Shown here: positions 44,218-53,127 of the stretch, one piece after another
How positions within the stretch are numbered: the first letter of the stretch is position 1
Layout of the letters: the number at the start of each line of letters is the position of its first letter
Assembly (NCBI GenBank): GCA_002702065.1
Contig: NZXX01000001.1
Span: 1,860,001-1,924,000 of the forward strand
DNA length: 64,000 bases
From: Anaerolineaceae bacterium
GTDB lineage: Bacteria; Chloroflexota; Anaerolineae; Aggregatilineales; Phototrophicaceae
Direction of reading: 5' to 3'
Position numbers and translations under genes: made by a program
Notes under the pieces: generated by a model
Seen by the model: only the letters and a program-made list of their open reading frames with translations
What the model was told of the DNA's origin: nothing
Database searches by the model: none

Positions 44218-45822
44218 TTATGGCGCAGTAGACTGCGGTGGCTGGCGTTGTTGTATGAGCACGTCCGTTGTCAGGGCCAGCGCTGCGCTGGTGATGGCGG
44301 TGCGGGCAGCGGCTTTAATCACCATTGCACTGTCCAGGATGCCCGCTTCTTTCATGTTGACGATCTTTCCACGTACCACGTCAAAACCCTCACCGGAACC
44401 ATTGATCTGCGCGAGAATCTCGCCGGGGTCATAGCCCGCGTTTTCCAGAATAGCTTGGGCAGGGGCACGCAGCGCCCGGCAAAGAATTCGATTGGCCGCT
44501 ATGGCCTCGGGGGTGTTGCCGTGTGTACCCTGAAGCTTTTGCTGGCAGGCGAGAAGCGCCGTACCACCGCCCGGCAGCGCTCCCTCCAGCAACGCCCCAC
44601 GCAGGCCAGCGGCGGTGCGTTCGGCGAGGTCTTTGCGCATGGTGCTTTCGGCTTTGGTGATGCCCGCGACCCGCAGAACGGCAGAACCACCCAGCAGGCG
44701 GCCAACTCGTCGCTGAATATCCTTGCGTTCATCCAGATCAGTGGAGGTGTGATAGATCCGTTGCAGACGCTCGATCTGCTGGCGCAGCACCGGGACATCG
44801 CCCTGGCCGCCAACGACGCCGAAGTATTCGCTGTCCGCCCAGGCACGCCGGGCATGGCCCAGATCCTCCCATTGGACAGTATGAAGAGAATCGCCAGCTG
44901 CCTGAATGAGTGGCCGACCGCCGACCAGAAACGCCAGGTCTTGCAGGTTGCTAGCTTGATCCGCAGCTTTTGACCCCAGCGGCTTGACGGCGATGATGTC
45001 AAAACGACCGGGCTTTTCGTTATTGATAATCAACGCTTTGATCTGATCCGAAATTTTCTTTGCGATGATGACCAGGCCATTGACGTCGTCACGGACGGCC
45101 AAGCGCATCAACGGAACCAGATCATGTGGATCCTGGATTTCAAGATCGCTGATGAGGACTGCTGCGTGGGTGAGGGTGCGGCGATCCAGCAGTTTGTCGC
45201 GGATCATCTGGTCCGAAAAAACGCCGCTTTTCCAATAGGTTCCATCCACATAATGGTGTTCGTAACCGCGTGCCCGGCCCGTGCGAATGTCCAGTTGACC
45301 AAAAGGCCCGATGACATCGAGAATCTCGCCCAGGCTGGCCGCCATCTCGGGTACCTGCGAAGTGGCTTCGGCCAGACGCGCAATATCGGTCCGGGTTTTG
45401 ACGGGCAGAGTCATTGCATCGAGCATATCGAGAATGACATTGAGGCCCTGTTCGAGTTCACGCCGCAACTGCATGGCGTTGCCACCGGCTGCCAGATAGC
45501 GCAGACCTTCGTTATAAACTGTCTGGAATATGATCGCGGCGGTGGCGGTACCGTCGCCGGTGTTTTCGTGCAAGCGCCACAATAAATGCCGGATCCACAT
45601 GGCTCCCGCGTTATCCGACCGGTCCGGCAGTTCGATGATGCGGCGCGCAATAACGCCGCCATTGTCGAGGATCTCCGGTGCCTGGCCGGGAAAATTGCGT
45701 TCGATGCTGACGTTGCGGGACAGCGGCCCTAGCGTCGGGGTCACGGCGTCCACGATCTGATTGATGCCGCGCTGAAAGGCGTTCTGGACGTCCGGTTGAA
45801 AGATAATTGCCGGTTTTGGCAT
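44218..45822 (-). CDS. Divergent GroEL-like chaperonin (Cpn60 family), probably ATPase-impaired
   Basis: 534 residues aligning end to end with GroEL: TPTLGPLSRNVSIE (GroEL TLGPKGRNV), NTGDGTATAAI (D90, equal to GroEL D87), LEDLG-like WEDLGHARR, LLEGALPGGGTALL, and KEAGILDS (GroEL D495 region). Three points differ: the Lys of GPKGRN is Leu, the D52 position reads Asn-Gly-Gly, and the GroEL D398 position is R402, so ATP hydrolysis should be weak or absent. The C-terminal GGM tail is missing. It is not accompanied by groES. GGAG precedes the ATG. Possibly a specialised scaffold or holdase working with the propeller downstream. Confidence 0.85.
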   Translation of the reverse strand: MPKPAIIFQPDVQNAFQRGINQIVDAVTPTLGPLSRNVSIERNFPGQAPEILDNGGVIARRIIELPDRSDNAGAMWIRHLLWRLHENTGDGTATAAIIFQTVYNEGLRYLAAGGNAMQLRRELEQGLNVILDMLDAMTLPVKTRTDIARLAEATSQVPEMAASLGEILDVIGPFGQLDIRTGRARGYEHHYVDGTYWKSGVFSDQMIRDKLLDRRTLTHAAVLISDLEIQDPHDLVPLMRLAVRDDVNGLVIIAKKISDQIKALIINNEKPGRFDIIAVKPLGSKAADQASNLQDLAFLVGGRPLIQAAGDSLHTVQWEDLGHARRAWADSEYFGVVGGQGDVPVLRQQIERLQRIYHTSTDLDERKDIQRRVGRLLGGSAVLRVAGITKAESTMRKDLAERTAAGLRGALLEGALPGGGTALLACQQKLQGTHGNTPEAIAANRILCRALRAPAQAILENAGYDPGEILAQINGSGEGFDVVRGKIVNMKEAGILDSAMVIKAAARTAITSAALALTTDVLIQQRQPPQSTAP

Positions 45823-45855
45823 GAAAATTTACTCCAAAAAAACTTGCATGTCTTG

Positions 45856-45884
45856 TTGACACATATCCTACAAGTGGATATTAT
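45856..45884 (+). promoter_or_regulatory. GntR-gene promoter containing the shared 15-bp operator
   Basis: TTGACA at 45856-45861, a 17-bp spacer and TATTAT at 45879-45884. ACATATCCTACAAGT (45861-45875) fills the spacer and is the reverse complement of 35975-35989. Binding there would repress the regulator gene and possibly the divergent chaperonin operon. Confidence 0.65.
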
Positions 45885-45918
45885 AGTGCTAAATTGCTGG
45901 GTGTCACCAGGTGATTGT

Positions 45919-46668
45919 ATGAACAACAAGGATTTTCAGCCGCTACAACGTCCTCCATCGCTACCCGAGACGGTTCAAACTGCCATTCGAAACTTCATTG
46001 CAGATAATAACCTAAGAACAGGCGATGCGCTCCCCCCGGAAACACAGTTAACGAAGCAGCTTGGGGTCAGCCGTAACGCCATTCGGGAAGCCGTAAAATC
46101 GCTCGAAATGGTTGGCATCGTCGAGGTGAGGCGCGGCAGCGGTTTGTTTGTGGGGGATTTCTCGCTGGATCCACTGCTGGATAACCTGCCTTATGGCCTG
46201 ATGTCTGATTTACAGGAACTGCGTGAATTGCTGGAGATTCGCCAGATTCTTGAAGTGGGCATGATGGATCGGGTCATTGCCCAGCGTACCGACGACCAGA
46301 TTAGCGGCTTAAAGCGGGTGGCTGATCAGATGCGCGTGCGCGCGGAACAAGGGAAACCGTTCCCGAATGAAGACCGCAAATTTCACCTGCTTCTCCTTGA
46401 AAACACGGACAATCGAACCTTGCTGAAACTGCTGGACATCTTCTGGCAGACCTATAATCGCGCGTCCCGGCTGGATGAAATTGAAGATTATGATCCGATG
46501 AAAACCTACCAGGATCATGCGGTGATTGTTCAGGCTGTGGAAGCGGGCGATGTTGACGGCGCGCGGCGGGCCTTGGAGCAGCATTACACGGGGTTGGGGT
46601 CATTGCAATTCCGGCTTCATAAGGTCAGCAATACCCAATTCAACGATCAAAATGACGGAACAAAATAA
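45919..46668 (+). CDS. GntR-family regulator, FadR/FCD subgroup
   Basis: 249 residues. N-terminal winged helix (LPPETQLTKQLGVSRNAIREAVKSLEMVGIVEVRRGSGLFV) and an all-helical FCD effector domain (ELRELLEIRQILEVGMMDRVI, EDRKFHLLLLENTDN, QDHAVIVQAVEAGDVDGARRALEQHY) with metal-binding His positions. FCD regulators usually sense sugar acids or other carboxylates. The ATG at 45919 lies 28 bases after the likely transcription start. The shared operator suggests it represses itself and the acid-sugar cluster at 36021; it may also affect the sulfatase cluster directly downstream. Confidence 0.85.
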   Translation: MNNKDFQPLQRPPSLPETVQTAIRNFIADNNLRTGDALPPETQLTKQLGVSRNAIREAVKSLEMVGIVEVRRGSGLFVGDFSLDPLLDNLPYGLMSDLQELRELLEIRQILEVGMMDRVIAQRTDDQISGLKRVADQMRVRAEQGKPFPNEDRKFHLLLLENTDNRTLLKLLDIFWQTYNRASRLDEIEDYDPMKTYQDHAVIVQAVEAGDVDGARRALEQHYTGLGSLQFRLHKVSNTQFNDQNDGTK

Positions 46669-46710
46669 GCCAAGCACCTTATTGAAATATTCTTTTAGGA
46701 ATACACGCGC

Positions 46711-48048
46711 ATGCGGAACTTACTGATAATCATGGTTGATGAGATGCGGTCGGATATTGCCTATCACGAGGCATATGAGTATGTCCGCACGCCGCATATT
46801 GATCGGTTGCGGGCTGAAGGAATCACGTGCCGCAACGCATTCTCTGTATATCCCATCTGTGGTCCTTCGCGCGCATCCATTATGACAGGGCGCTATCCAA
46901 AGCAGATCGGCGTGCTGACGAACACCTGCCTGCTGCCGCCAGAAGAACGGACGATTGGGCATCATCTGCGGGACTGTGGTTATGAAACGGTCGCGTTTGG
47001 TAAAACACATGGTCAGAACCCTGGTTTTCGTGTGTTTCGAGAGCCATCTCATGCCGCGCATCTGGGCACTGATTCGGGTGGCTGGAACAATGCCGATGGC
47101 ACACCTCTGGTGGGCGAATTGCCGGGTGAAACGGACAACCATTTCGATTTTGTGTTGACCAATGAGGTTGAAAAATACCTGAACAAACGCGATGAGTCGC
47201 AGCCTCTGGCGATGTACGTGGGCTTTCATACGCCGCATCCACCCTTTTACATGCCTCAAGAATTTTATGAGCTTTACGACCCGGCGGAGATCGACCCGCC
47301 ATCCGAGGATGAAGCCATTTTTGCGACCAAACCCCAGGTTCAGCACAAAATGGCGAAGTCGACTCGCTATCTCTATTACGATCATGTCACGCGTCAGAAA
47401 GTGATTGCGGCGTATCTGGCACAGATTACGATGGTTGATGTGGCGATTGGTCGCTTGCTGGCGTCGTTTGAGCAACGCGGCTTGCTGGATAACACGGTTG
47501 TCGTGTTTATCTCGGATCATGGCGAACAGCTGGGTCAGCACAATATGCTGGGCAAACAGAATAACTTTTATGAGGGGTCGCTGCGGTCGCCCCTGGTGTT
47601 TCGGCTGCCGGACCAGGCGCATGCCGGTACAGACATCACGACACTGATTGAGTTTGTGGATGTGGTGCCGACGATTTGTGATGCTCTGGGCGTGTGTACG
47701 CCTTACAACGTTGCTGGCAAGAGTTTTCAACCGGCATTTGAGGACTCGTCTTATGTGCACCGGGACTACGTGCACAGCATGTCCGTGGAACACCGGGCTA
47801 TCCCCGATACCAATGAAGATTTCACACGCGGCGAGATGGTGCGTACCAACCGCTGGAAGCTGGCTGTATATACCGATGGGGACGGCGAACTCTATGATCT
47901 GGAAACCGACCCGGATGAGTGCGTCAACCGTTTTCAGGACCCCGAACTGGCAAGTATAAAAATCGAGCTGCTGGAAGAGATGGTGAAACATCAATTGCAG
48001 TATACCCGCGATGCAACCCTGTGGGGATCGAACCGATTTCGTGGTTAG
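46711..48048 (+). CDS. Type I sulfatase (cytoplasmic)
   Basis: 445 residues. N-terminal LLIIMVDEMRSD (metal ligand D10), formylglycine motif ICGPSR (C50), HTPHPPFYMP and ISDHGEQLGQHNMLGKQNNFYEGS. No signal peptide. A TAGGAA sequence precedes the ATG. It opens the second glycan cluster, 42 bases after the GntR gene, and may be transcribed from the GntR promoter. Substrate unknown. Confidence 0.88.
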   Translation: MRNLLIIMVDEMRSDIAYHEAYEYVRTPHIDRLRAEGITCRNAFSVYPICGPSRASIMTGRYPKQIGVLTNTCLLPPEERTIGHHLRDCGYETVAFGKTHGQNPGFRVFREPSHAAHLGTDSGGWNNADGTPLVGELPGETDNHFDFVLTNEVEKYLNKRDESQPLAMYVGFHTPHPPFYMPQEFYELYDPAEIDPPSEDEAIFATKPQVQHKMAKSTRYLYYDHVTRQKVIAAYLAQITMVDVAIGRLLASFEQRGLLDNTVVVFISDHGEQLGQHNMLGKQNNFYEGSLRSPLVFRLPDQAHAGTDITTLIEFVDVVPTICDALGVCTPYNVAGKSFQPAFEDSSYVHRDYVHSMSVEHRAIPDTNEDFTRGEMVRTNRWKLAVYTDGDGELYDLETDPDECVNRFQDPELASIKIELLEEMVKHQLQYTRDATLWGSNRFRG

Positions 48049-48109
48049 TTGTTTGCGGTCGCATGGCAGACCTGAACATTTTCGGAAATAGTGCTAATGA
48101 GGAGAACTT

Positions 48110-49672
48110 ATGAGCAAGTCATCAAAGGTAAGCTTGTCCCGCCGCGACTTCCTGCGGTCGACCGGAACAGCCGCAGTACTGGCTGCTGTCCCTGGCGTGG
48201 CAATGGTGGCGGCGCAGGATAGCCCGGATGAAATTCCGCGTGTTCTGGAAGAAGTTACTTTTCTTTCCGGTTCACCCTTTCCTCCGCCCACGCCACGCGA
48301 TCAGAACACCTACTGGCAGGAAATCGAGAGCAGACTGGGTGTTCGGATCAATTTCCAACTGGTGCCGCGCAGTGACTATGACGCGTTGCTCGGTACAACA
48401 CTTGCTTCCGGTGACCTGCCGGACGCGTTGGGGGGTGGCCCCGGTGACCCGCTGATCCGTCAGGCGCTGCTGGACGGCGCGTTTGTCTGGCTGGATGATT
48501 TTGGTTTCCCCGGTGACTATCGCGGGCTGGATGGTTTCGCTGAAGTATCGGAAGCCGGATGGCGCAACAGTGCTTTTAATGGCCGCGTGAATGGCGTGCC
48601 GACCGGGTCGCATGATTTTGATGATGGCTCGTTCATTCGCACTGACTGGCTGGAAGCGACCGGCATGGAGAAACCCACCACGCTGGAAGAACTGACCGCG
48701 CTGATGCAGGCATTTGCCGAGAATGACCCGGATGGCAACGGCAATAACGACACATTCGCTTATTCAATTGCTTCGGCAAGCAGCCGTCATGATGATGGTG
48801 GTGGTTGGCGTGCGTTCACAGATGCATTCGGTATTCCGAATAACTGGGAATTGCAGGACGATGGGACGCTGCTGCACAAAGACGTCCATGAAACGACCCG
48901 CGCGGCCACCGAACACATGCGTTCTCTGGTCAGCCTGGGAATCTTCAATCCCGATTTCCTGAGCCTGAACAGCAACCAGGCCAATGAAGAATTCGCGTCC
49001 GGTATCTCCGGTGGTCTGGTACATAACCTGGCATCGGGCTACGACCTGTGGGGCGCGCGCGTGCGGGAACTGATCGACGGGGCGGACGTCACCCCGATTG
49101 ATCCAGTCACCACCGAAGGCTTTGAACGGGCGAACTGGCTGCGGCCTGAATTCAACACCGTTACTCAAATCCGCTTTGATTATGCGGACGACGAAGACCG
49201 GCTGTGGGACCTGTTGCGGATCATTCACTTCTGGTTCGACCCGGCAACCAAAGACTTTGTCAACTTCGGGTTCGAGGGTGAGCACCATATCGTGACCGAG
49301 AGTGGCGCGCTGGAACAGACCGAGAAGGGCAGTCAGGATATTGCCTGGATCCGGGCATGGAACCCACGTCACGTGAACAAGCAGGTGGATGCGCCATATG
49401 TCGGTCCTGAAACATTCGAACAGATCACCGAGGATACGGCCCGCCTGAAACAATGGGGTTTGCCTGACCCAACATGGGGTCTTTTCCCGGAACTGGGTTT
49501 CGAAGACCCGTCCGCAACCCTGTCGGATTTCGCCAACAATACGATTGGTCGTATGGTGGTGGGCGAACAGTCGATGGACGAGTGGGACACCTACGTCGAG
49601 GAATGGTACAACCGGGGTGGACGCCTGCTCACCGATACAATGACAGCACTTTACCAGCAGTTCAAAGGTTAA
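48110..49672 (+). CDS. ABC sugar-binding protein (family 1, LplA/YtcQ type) with Tat leader
   Basis: 520 residues. The N-terminus LSRRDFLRSTGTAAVLAAVP is a good twin-arginine signal, with cleavage near VAAQD. The mature fold is that of large LplA-like binding proteins for complex oligosaccharides. NDPDGNGNNDTFAY is a calcium-type loop at the position usual in this family. GAGGAG precedes the ATG. With the sulfatases and sialidases around it, the ligand may be a sulfated or sialylated glycan fragment. Confidence 0.85.
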   Translation: MSKSSKVSLSRRDFLRSTGTAAVLAAVPGVAMVAAQDSPDEIPRVLEEVTFLSGSPFPPPTPRDQNTYWQEIESRLGVRINFQLVPRSDYDALLGTTLASGDLPDALGGGPGDPLIRQALLDGAFVWLDDFGFPGDYRGLDGFAEVSEAGWRNSAFNGRVNGVPTGSHDFDDGSFIRTDWLEATGMEKPTTLEELTALMQAFAENDPDGNGNNDTFAYSIASASSRHDDGGGWRAFTDAFGIPNNWELQDDGTLLHKDVHETTRAATEHMRSLVSLGIFNPDFLSLNSNQANEEFASGISGGLVHNLASGYDLWGARVRELIDGADVTPIDPVTTEGFERANWLRPEFNTVTQIRFDYADDEDRLWDLLRIIHFWFDPATKDFVNFGFEGEHHIVTESGALEQTEKGSQDIAWIRAWNPRHVNKQVDAPYVGPETFEQITEDTARLKQWGLPDPTWGLFPELGFEDPSATLSDFANNTIGRMVVGEQSMDEWDTYVEEWYNRGGRLLTDTMTALYQQFKG

Positions 49673-49693
49673 GTGTGAGACAGCAATACGTTC

Positions 49694-49716
49694 GCAGGGG
49701 GTGCGCAGCCCCCTGC
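49694..49716 (+). terminator. Stem-loop between binding-protein and permease genes
   Basis: Perfect 8-bp stem (GCAGGGGG 49694-49701, CCCCCTGC 49709-49716) with a 7-base loop, 22 nt after the binding-protein stop, followed by only ATTT. Probably a partial terminator or mRNA 3' stabiliser. Confidence 0.6.
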
Positions 49717-49754
49717 ATTTGCGCCTGCCCGGTTGAGGCGATGAGGTTTTGACT

Positions 49755-50723
49755 ATGATCGATAGTGATTATCGGGTGCAAGGCAATCAACAACGACTTG
49801 CACGCCTGGCAGCGATCCTGCCCCGCCAGACGATCGCGCAAATCTGGAAGCACCGGTGGATTTATATACTGCTGGCGCCGGGGCTGCTGTATTTTGTGAT
49901 TTACGTTTACTGGCCGATGTGGGGCAACCTGATTGCGTTTCAGGATTTTAGCCCGTTTCGTGGTTTTTCTGGCAGCCCGTGGGTCGGCCTGAAGCATTTC
50001 CAGGCGCTGTTTACCGACCCGGATATACCGCGTGTGCTGGTAAACACGCTGGTGCTAAGCGGCCTGCAAATTATTCTGGCATTTCCGGTGCCCATTGTGT
50101 TGGCACTGCTGCTCAATGAAGTGCGCAGCGAGATCTACAAGCGAACCATTCAGAGCATTATCTACCTGCCACATTTTATTTCGTGGGTGGTGATTGTTGG
50201 TATCTGGTATCAGATGTTCGGGTCGCGCGGACTGATGAATCAGGTTCTAGGCGAGTTTGGTGTCGAGCCGATCAGTTTTCTGACGGACCCATTCTGGTTT
50301 CGCCTAAATTTTGTTGCTCAGAATATCTGGAAGAGTTCAGGGTGGGGCACCATTATCTTTCTGGCAGCGCTGACCAGCATTGACCAGGAACAATATGAAG
50401 CGGCTGCGATTGATGGGGCTTCGCGCTGGCAGCGGATGCGCTTCATTACCCTGCCCGGTATACGTCCCGTTATCCTGATTGTTCTGATTATCCAGCTTGG
50501 CAACGTGCTGAATCTCGGTTTTGAACATATCTTTCTGCTGCTCAACCCGGTCACCGAACCCTATGCGCAGGTGCTGGATACCTTTGTCTATACGCGCGGT
50601 ATTCAACGCGGCAACTTCTCGTTTGCGACTGCCGTCGGGCTGGCAAAAGGTGTGGTCGGCATGGGTATGGTGATGACGGCGAACTGGTTGGCCAAACGCT
50701 TTGGTGATGGGGGGATCTTCTGA
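49755..50723 (+). CDS. Sugar ABC permease, LplB type
   Basis: 322 residues: a basic N-terminal tail (about 25 residues), then six membrane helices. The HRWIYILLAPGLLYFVIYVYWPMWG start and the EAAAIDGASRWQRMRFITLP docking loop are typical of LplB/YteP permeases that partner large binding proteins. ATG 49755 is preferred over TTG 49749 because GAGG lies eight bases upstream. The next gene starts within its stop codon (TGATG). Confidence 0.88.
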   Translation: MIDSDYRVQGNQQRLARLAAILPRQTIAQIWKHRWIYILLAPGLLYFVIYVYWPMWGNLIAFQDFSPFRGFSGSPWVGLKHFQALFTDPDIPRVLVNTLVLSGLQIILAFPVPIVLALLLNEVRSEIYKRTIQSIIYLPHFISWVVIVGIWYQMFGSRGLMNQVLGEFGVEPISFLTDPFWFRLNFVAQNIWKSSGWGTIIFLAALTSIDQEQYEAAAIDGASRWQRMRFITLPGIRPVILIVLIIQLGNVLNLGFEHIFLLLNPVTEPYAQVLDTFVYTRGIQRGNFSFATAVGLAKGVVGMGMVMTANWLAKRFGDGGIF

Positions 50724-51586
50724 TGCTGCATGTAAATAATCGCGGGAATCGAATTGCAGATACGATCATCCATGTGTCGCTGCTGGTGGTCGCCATGTTC
50801 ATGCTGTTCCCCTTCATTTATGTCCTGCTTGGCAGTTTCACCTCGTTTCAGGACTTTGCAGGCGGCGGCGTGATTGTCATCCCGAAAGAACCATCGCTGG
50901 AAGCCTACCGTTATGTGCTGTCCAGCCCATCCCTGATGCAGTCGATTGGGGTGTCGATGTTTCTGGCGTCTGTGGGCACGCTCATCAAACTGGCGATGAC
51001 GGCGACGATGGCCTACGCGCTGGCCAGCAAGCATCTGGTGTTCCGACGTTTTTTCCTGCTGATGGTGCTGATCCCGATGTTGTTCTGGCCGGGCATCATC
51101 CCCAGATTTCTGGTCGTGCGTGAAACCGGTCTGTTGAACACGCTATGGGCGTTGATCTTCCCCTCGGCAATCGACGCTTTTTATCTGCTGGTGATGCGCA
51201 ACTTCTTTATGGACTTGCCCATTGAACTGTTCGAATCGGCGGAGCTGGACGGGGCTAACGACCTGACGATTTTTACGCGTATTGTACTGCCGCTTTCGAA
51301 GCCTATTCTGGCGGCTATCGGCCTGTTCTATGCCGTGCTGCAATGGAACCTGTATTTCGCCGCCATTTTGTATATTCGAACGCCGGAATTGTGGCCGGTG
51401 CAGGTGCTGCTGCGGCAAATCCTGATATTGGGCGAGGGCAATAATATCGAAGCAGACGTCGTGGCCCCGGCGTTTTCGATGCAGATGGCAACGGTAATGG
51501 TGGCGACAGTCCCGATCATCATTTTGTATCCCTTCTTGCAGCGCTACTTTGTCAAAGGCGTGCTGACCGGGGCGATCAAAGGTTGA
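50723..51586 (+). CDS. Sugar ABC permease, LplC/YtcP type
   Basis: 287 residues, six membrane helices, with MFPFIYVLLGSFTSFQDFAGGG after helix 1 and the docking loop ESAELDGANDLTIFTRIVLP. It completes the importer with the LplB-type protein. Both ends overlap neighbours through TGATG junctions, so the importer and the sulfatase downstream are translationally coupled. Confidence 0.88.
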   Translation: MLHVNNRGNRIADTIIHVSLLVVAMFMLFPFIYVLLGSFTSFQDFAGGGVIVIPKEPSLEAYRYVLSSPSLMQSIGVSMFLASVGTLIKLAMTATMAYALASKHLVFRRFFLLMVLIPMLFWPGIIPRFLVVRETGLLNTLWALIFPSAIDAFYLLVMRNFFMDLPIELFESAELDGANDLTIFTRIVLPLSKPILAAIGLFYAVLQWNLYFAAILYIRTPELWPVQVLLRQILILGEGNNIEADVVAPAFSMQMATVMVATVPIIILYPFLQRYFVKGVLTGAIKG

Positions 51587-53061
51587 TGATGACGCAACCC
51601 AATATTGTCTTCATCACGACGGATACACAGGGGCGCAACATGGTCTCTGCCTACGGTGATCGCCCCGGTGTGTCGACCCCGAATATTGACCGGTTGGCGG
51701 CTGACGGCGTGCTGTTCGAAAATTGCTACGTGGCCTGCCCATTGTGTACGCCGTCCCGTGCCGCATGGTACACGGGCCGGCACCCGAACCGGGGTGGGGC
51801 GTGGGGCAATGAAATGACCGTCGGGCGGCATGTGCCGATGCTGGCGGAGCTTCTGGCGGAACGGGGTTACGACGTGATGCATGTTGGTAAGTGGCATCTC
51901 GACGGCGGTGGTTACAATGGCCTCGGTCATGCGGATGGCGGCTTTGACCCCGCGGTGTGGTACGACCTGAGCAACTTCTATGACGAGGTTGGGCGCGACG
52001 GCTACAATCGTTTTGGCGGTTGGAGCAAAGGTCTTGAGGACATTCAATACTGCTTTGGGCATCGCGTTGCGGATCAGGCTGTTGCCGTGCTCGAACAGCG
52101 CGCCAAGGCGGATCAACCCTTTTTCCTGGCGGTGGAGTTTGATGAGCCGCATGGCCCGTATATCTGCCCACCCCCTTACAGCGGCAGCCATACACTGGAA
52201 AGTATCGAGCAGCCCGCCACGTTTATGACGGATATGCACGATAAACCACGTTTGCAGCAGCAGTACGCGGCGTATCTGGCGGAGCTGCGGGCTTCACCAG
52301 ACCAGTATCCGGCCTACTACACGCGTTACTACGATTGCAATTCCTACGTGGATTATGAAATTGGGCGGGTCATCGATGCGGTTGAGCGCTTCGCACCAGA
52401 TGATACTGTCATCATTTGCACGTCAGATCATGGGGATCATCTGGGTGAATTCGGCCTGGGGGCCAAAGGGCCGACGATGTACGACAGCACGACGGCTGTG
52501 CCGCTGATTATCCGCGCTCCGCACCTGACCACCGCCAACCGCCGTGAAACGGGTCTGGTGAGTTCAGTGGATATTCCGGCAACGATTCTGGATGTGGCCG
52601 GGCTTGCTATTCGGGATGAAGCGCGTTTTTCCGCCCAGAATGGTTATTCATGGCAATCCCTGACGCCGGTGTTAGCGGGTCGAGTGGCGAAGGTCCGAGA
52701 CGAAGTGTTTATGGAGTACAACCGCTTCGGCAAGCAGTTTGAGCAGGTGGACGGTTTGTATCCGATCCGGTGTATTGTCACGGAAGACTGGAAACTGAGC
52801 ATCAATCTGTTTGATACGGACGAGCTGTACAGTCGTCAGGCTGACCCCCAGGAAGCGACCAACCGGATCAATGACGCAGGCTTGCAGGATGTACGGGCTG
52901 ATCTGCATGATCGTTTGCTGGCATGGCAGCGCCAGATTCATGATGTGTTTCGCGGTCCACAATGGGGGTATCGGCCCTGGCGCCCAGACTATGAACATCG
53001 CTTTGAAGGGCTAACAACCACCGGCTATAAGGACGATTGGCCGTTTGGCCGTTTCGCCTGA
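51586..53061 (+). CDS. Type I sulfatase (cytoplasmic)
   Basis: 491 residues. FITTDTQGRN (metal ligand region), formylglycine motif LCTPSR (C54), GKWHLDGGGY, EPHGPY and TSDHGDHLGEFGLGAKGP. No signal peptide. It starts inside the permease stop (TGATG at 51584-51588), which ties desulfation directly to uptake. Substrate unknown. Confidence 0.88.
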   Translation: MMTQPNIVFITTDTQGRNMVSAYGDRPGVSTPNIDRLAADGVLFENCYVACPLCTPSRAAWYTGRHPNRGGAWGNEMTVGRHVPMLAELLAERGYDVMHVGKWHLDGGGYNGLGHADGGFDPAVWYDLSNFYDEVGRDGYNRFGGWSKGLEDIQYCFGHRVADQAVAVLEQRAKADQPFFLAVEFDEPHGPYICPPPYSGSHTLESIEQPATFMTDMHDKPRLQQQYAAYLAELRASPDQYPAYYTRYYDCNSYVDYEIGRVIDAVERFAPDDTVIICTSDHGDHLGEFGLGAKGPTMYDSTTAVPLIIRAPHLTTANRRETGLVSSVDIPATILDVAGLAIRDEARFSAQNGYSWQSLTPVLAGRVAKVRDEVFMEYNRFGKQFEQVDGLYPIRCIVTEDWKLSINLFDTDELYSRQADPQEATNRINDAGLQDVRADLHDRLLAWQRQIHDVFRGPQWGYRPWRPDYEHRFEGLTTTGYKDDWPFGRFA

Positions 53062-53127
53062 CGAATATGCGCCTGTGGCTGCGGGCTATCGCCATGATTT
53101 TGTGAATAGATTTAAGCGAGATGATTC

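Noticed and set aside
46690..46705. ATATTCT...TAGGAA sequence upstream of the sulfatase, similar to the IclR palindrome
   Set aside because: The spacing between the halves differs by 3 bp, and TAGGAA also serves as the ribosome binding site, so the resemblance may be chance.
46720..47994. 424-codon minus-strand frame opposite the sulfatase
   Set aside because: The plus strand has all sulfatase motifs; the antisense product has no domain and no start signal.
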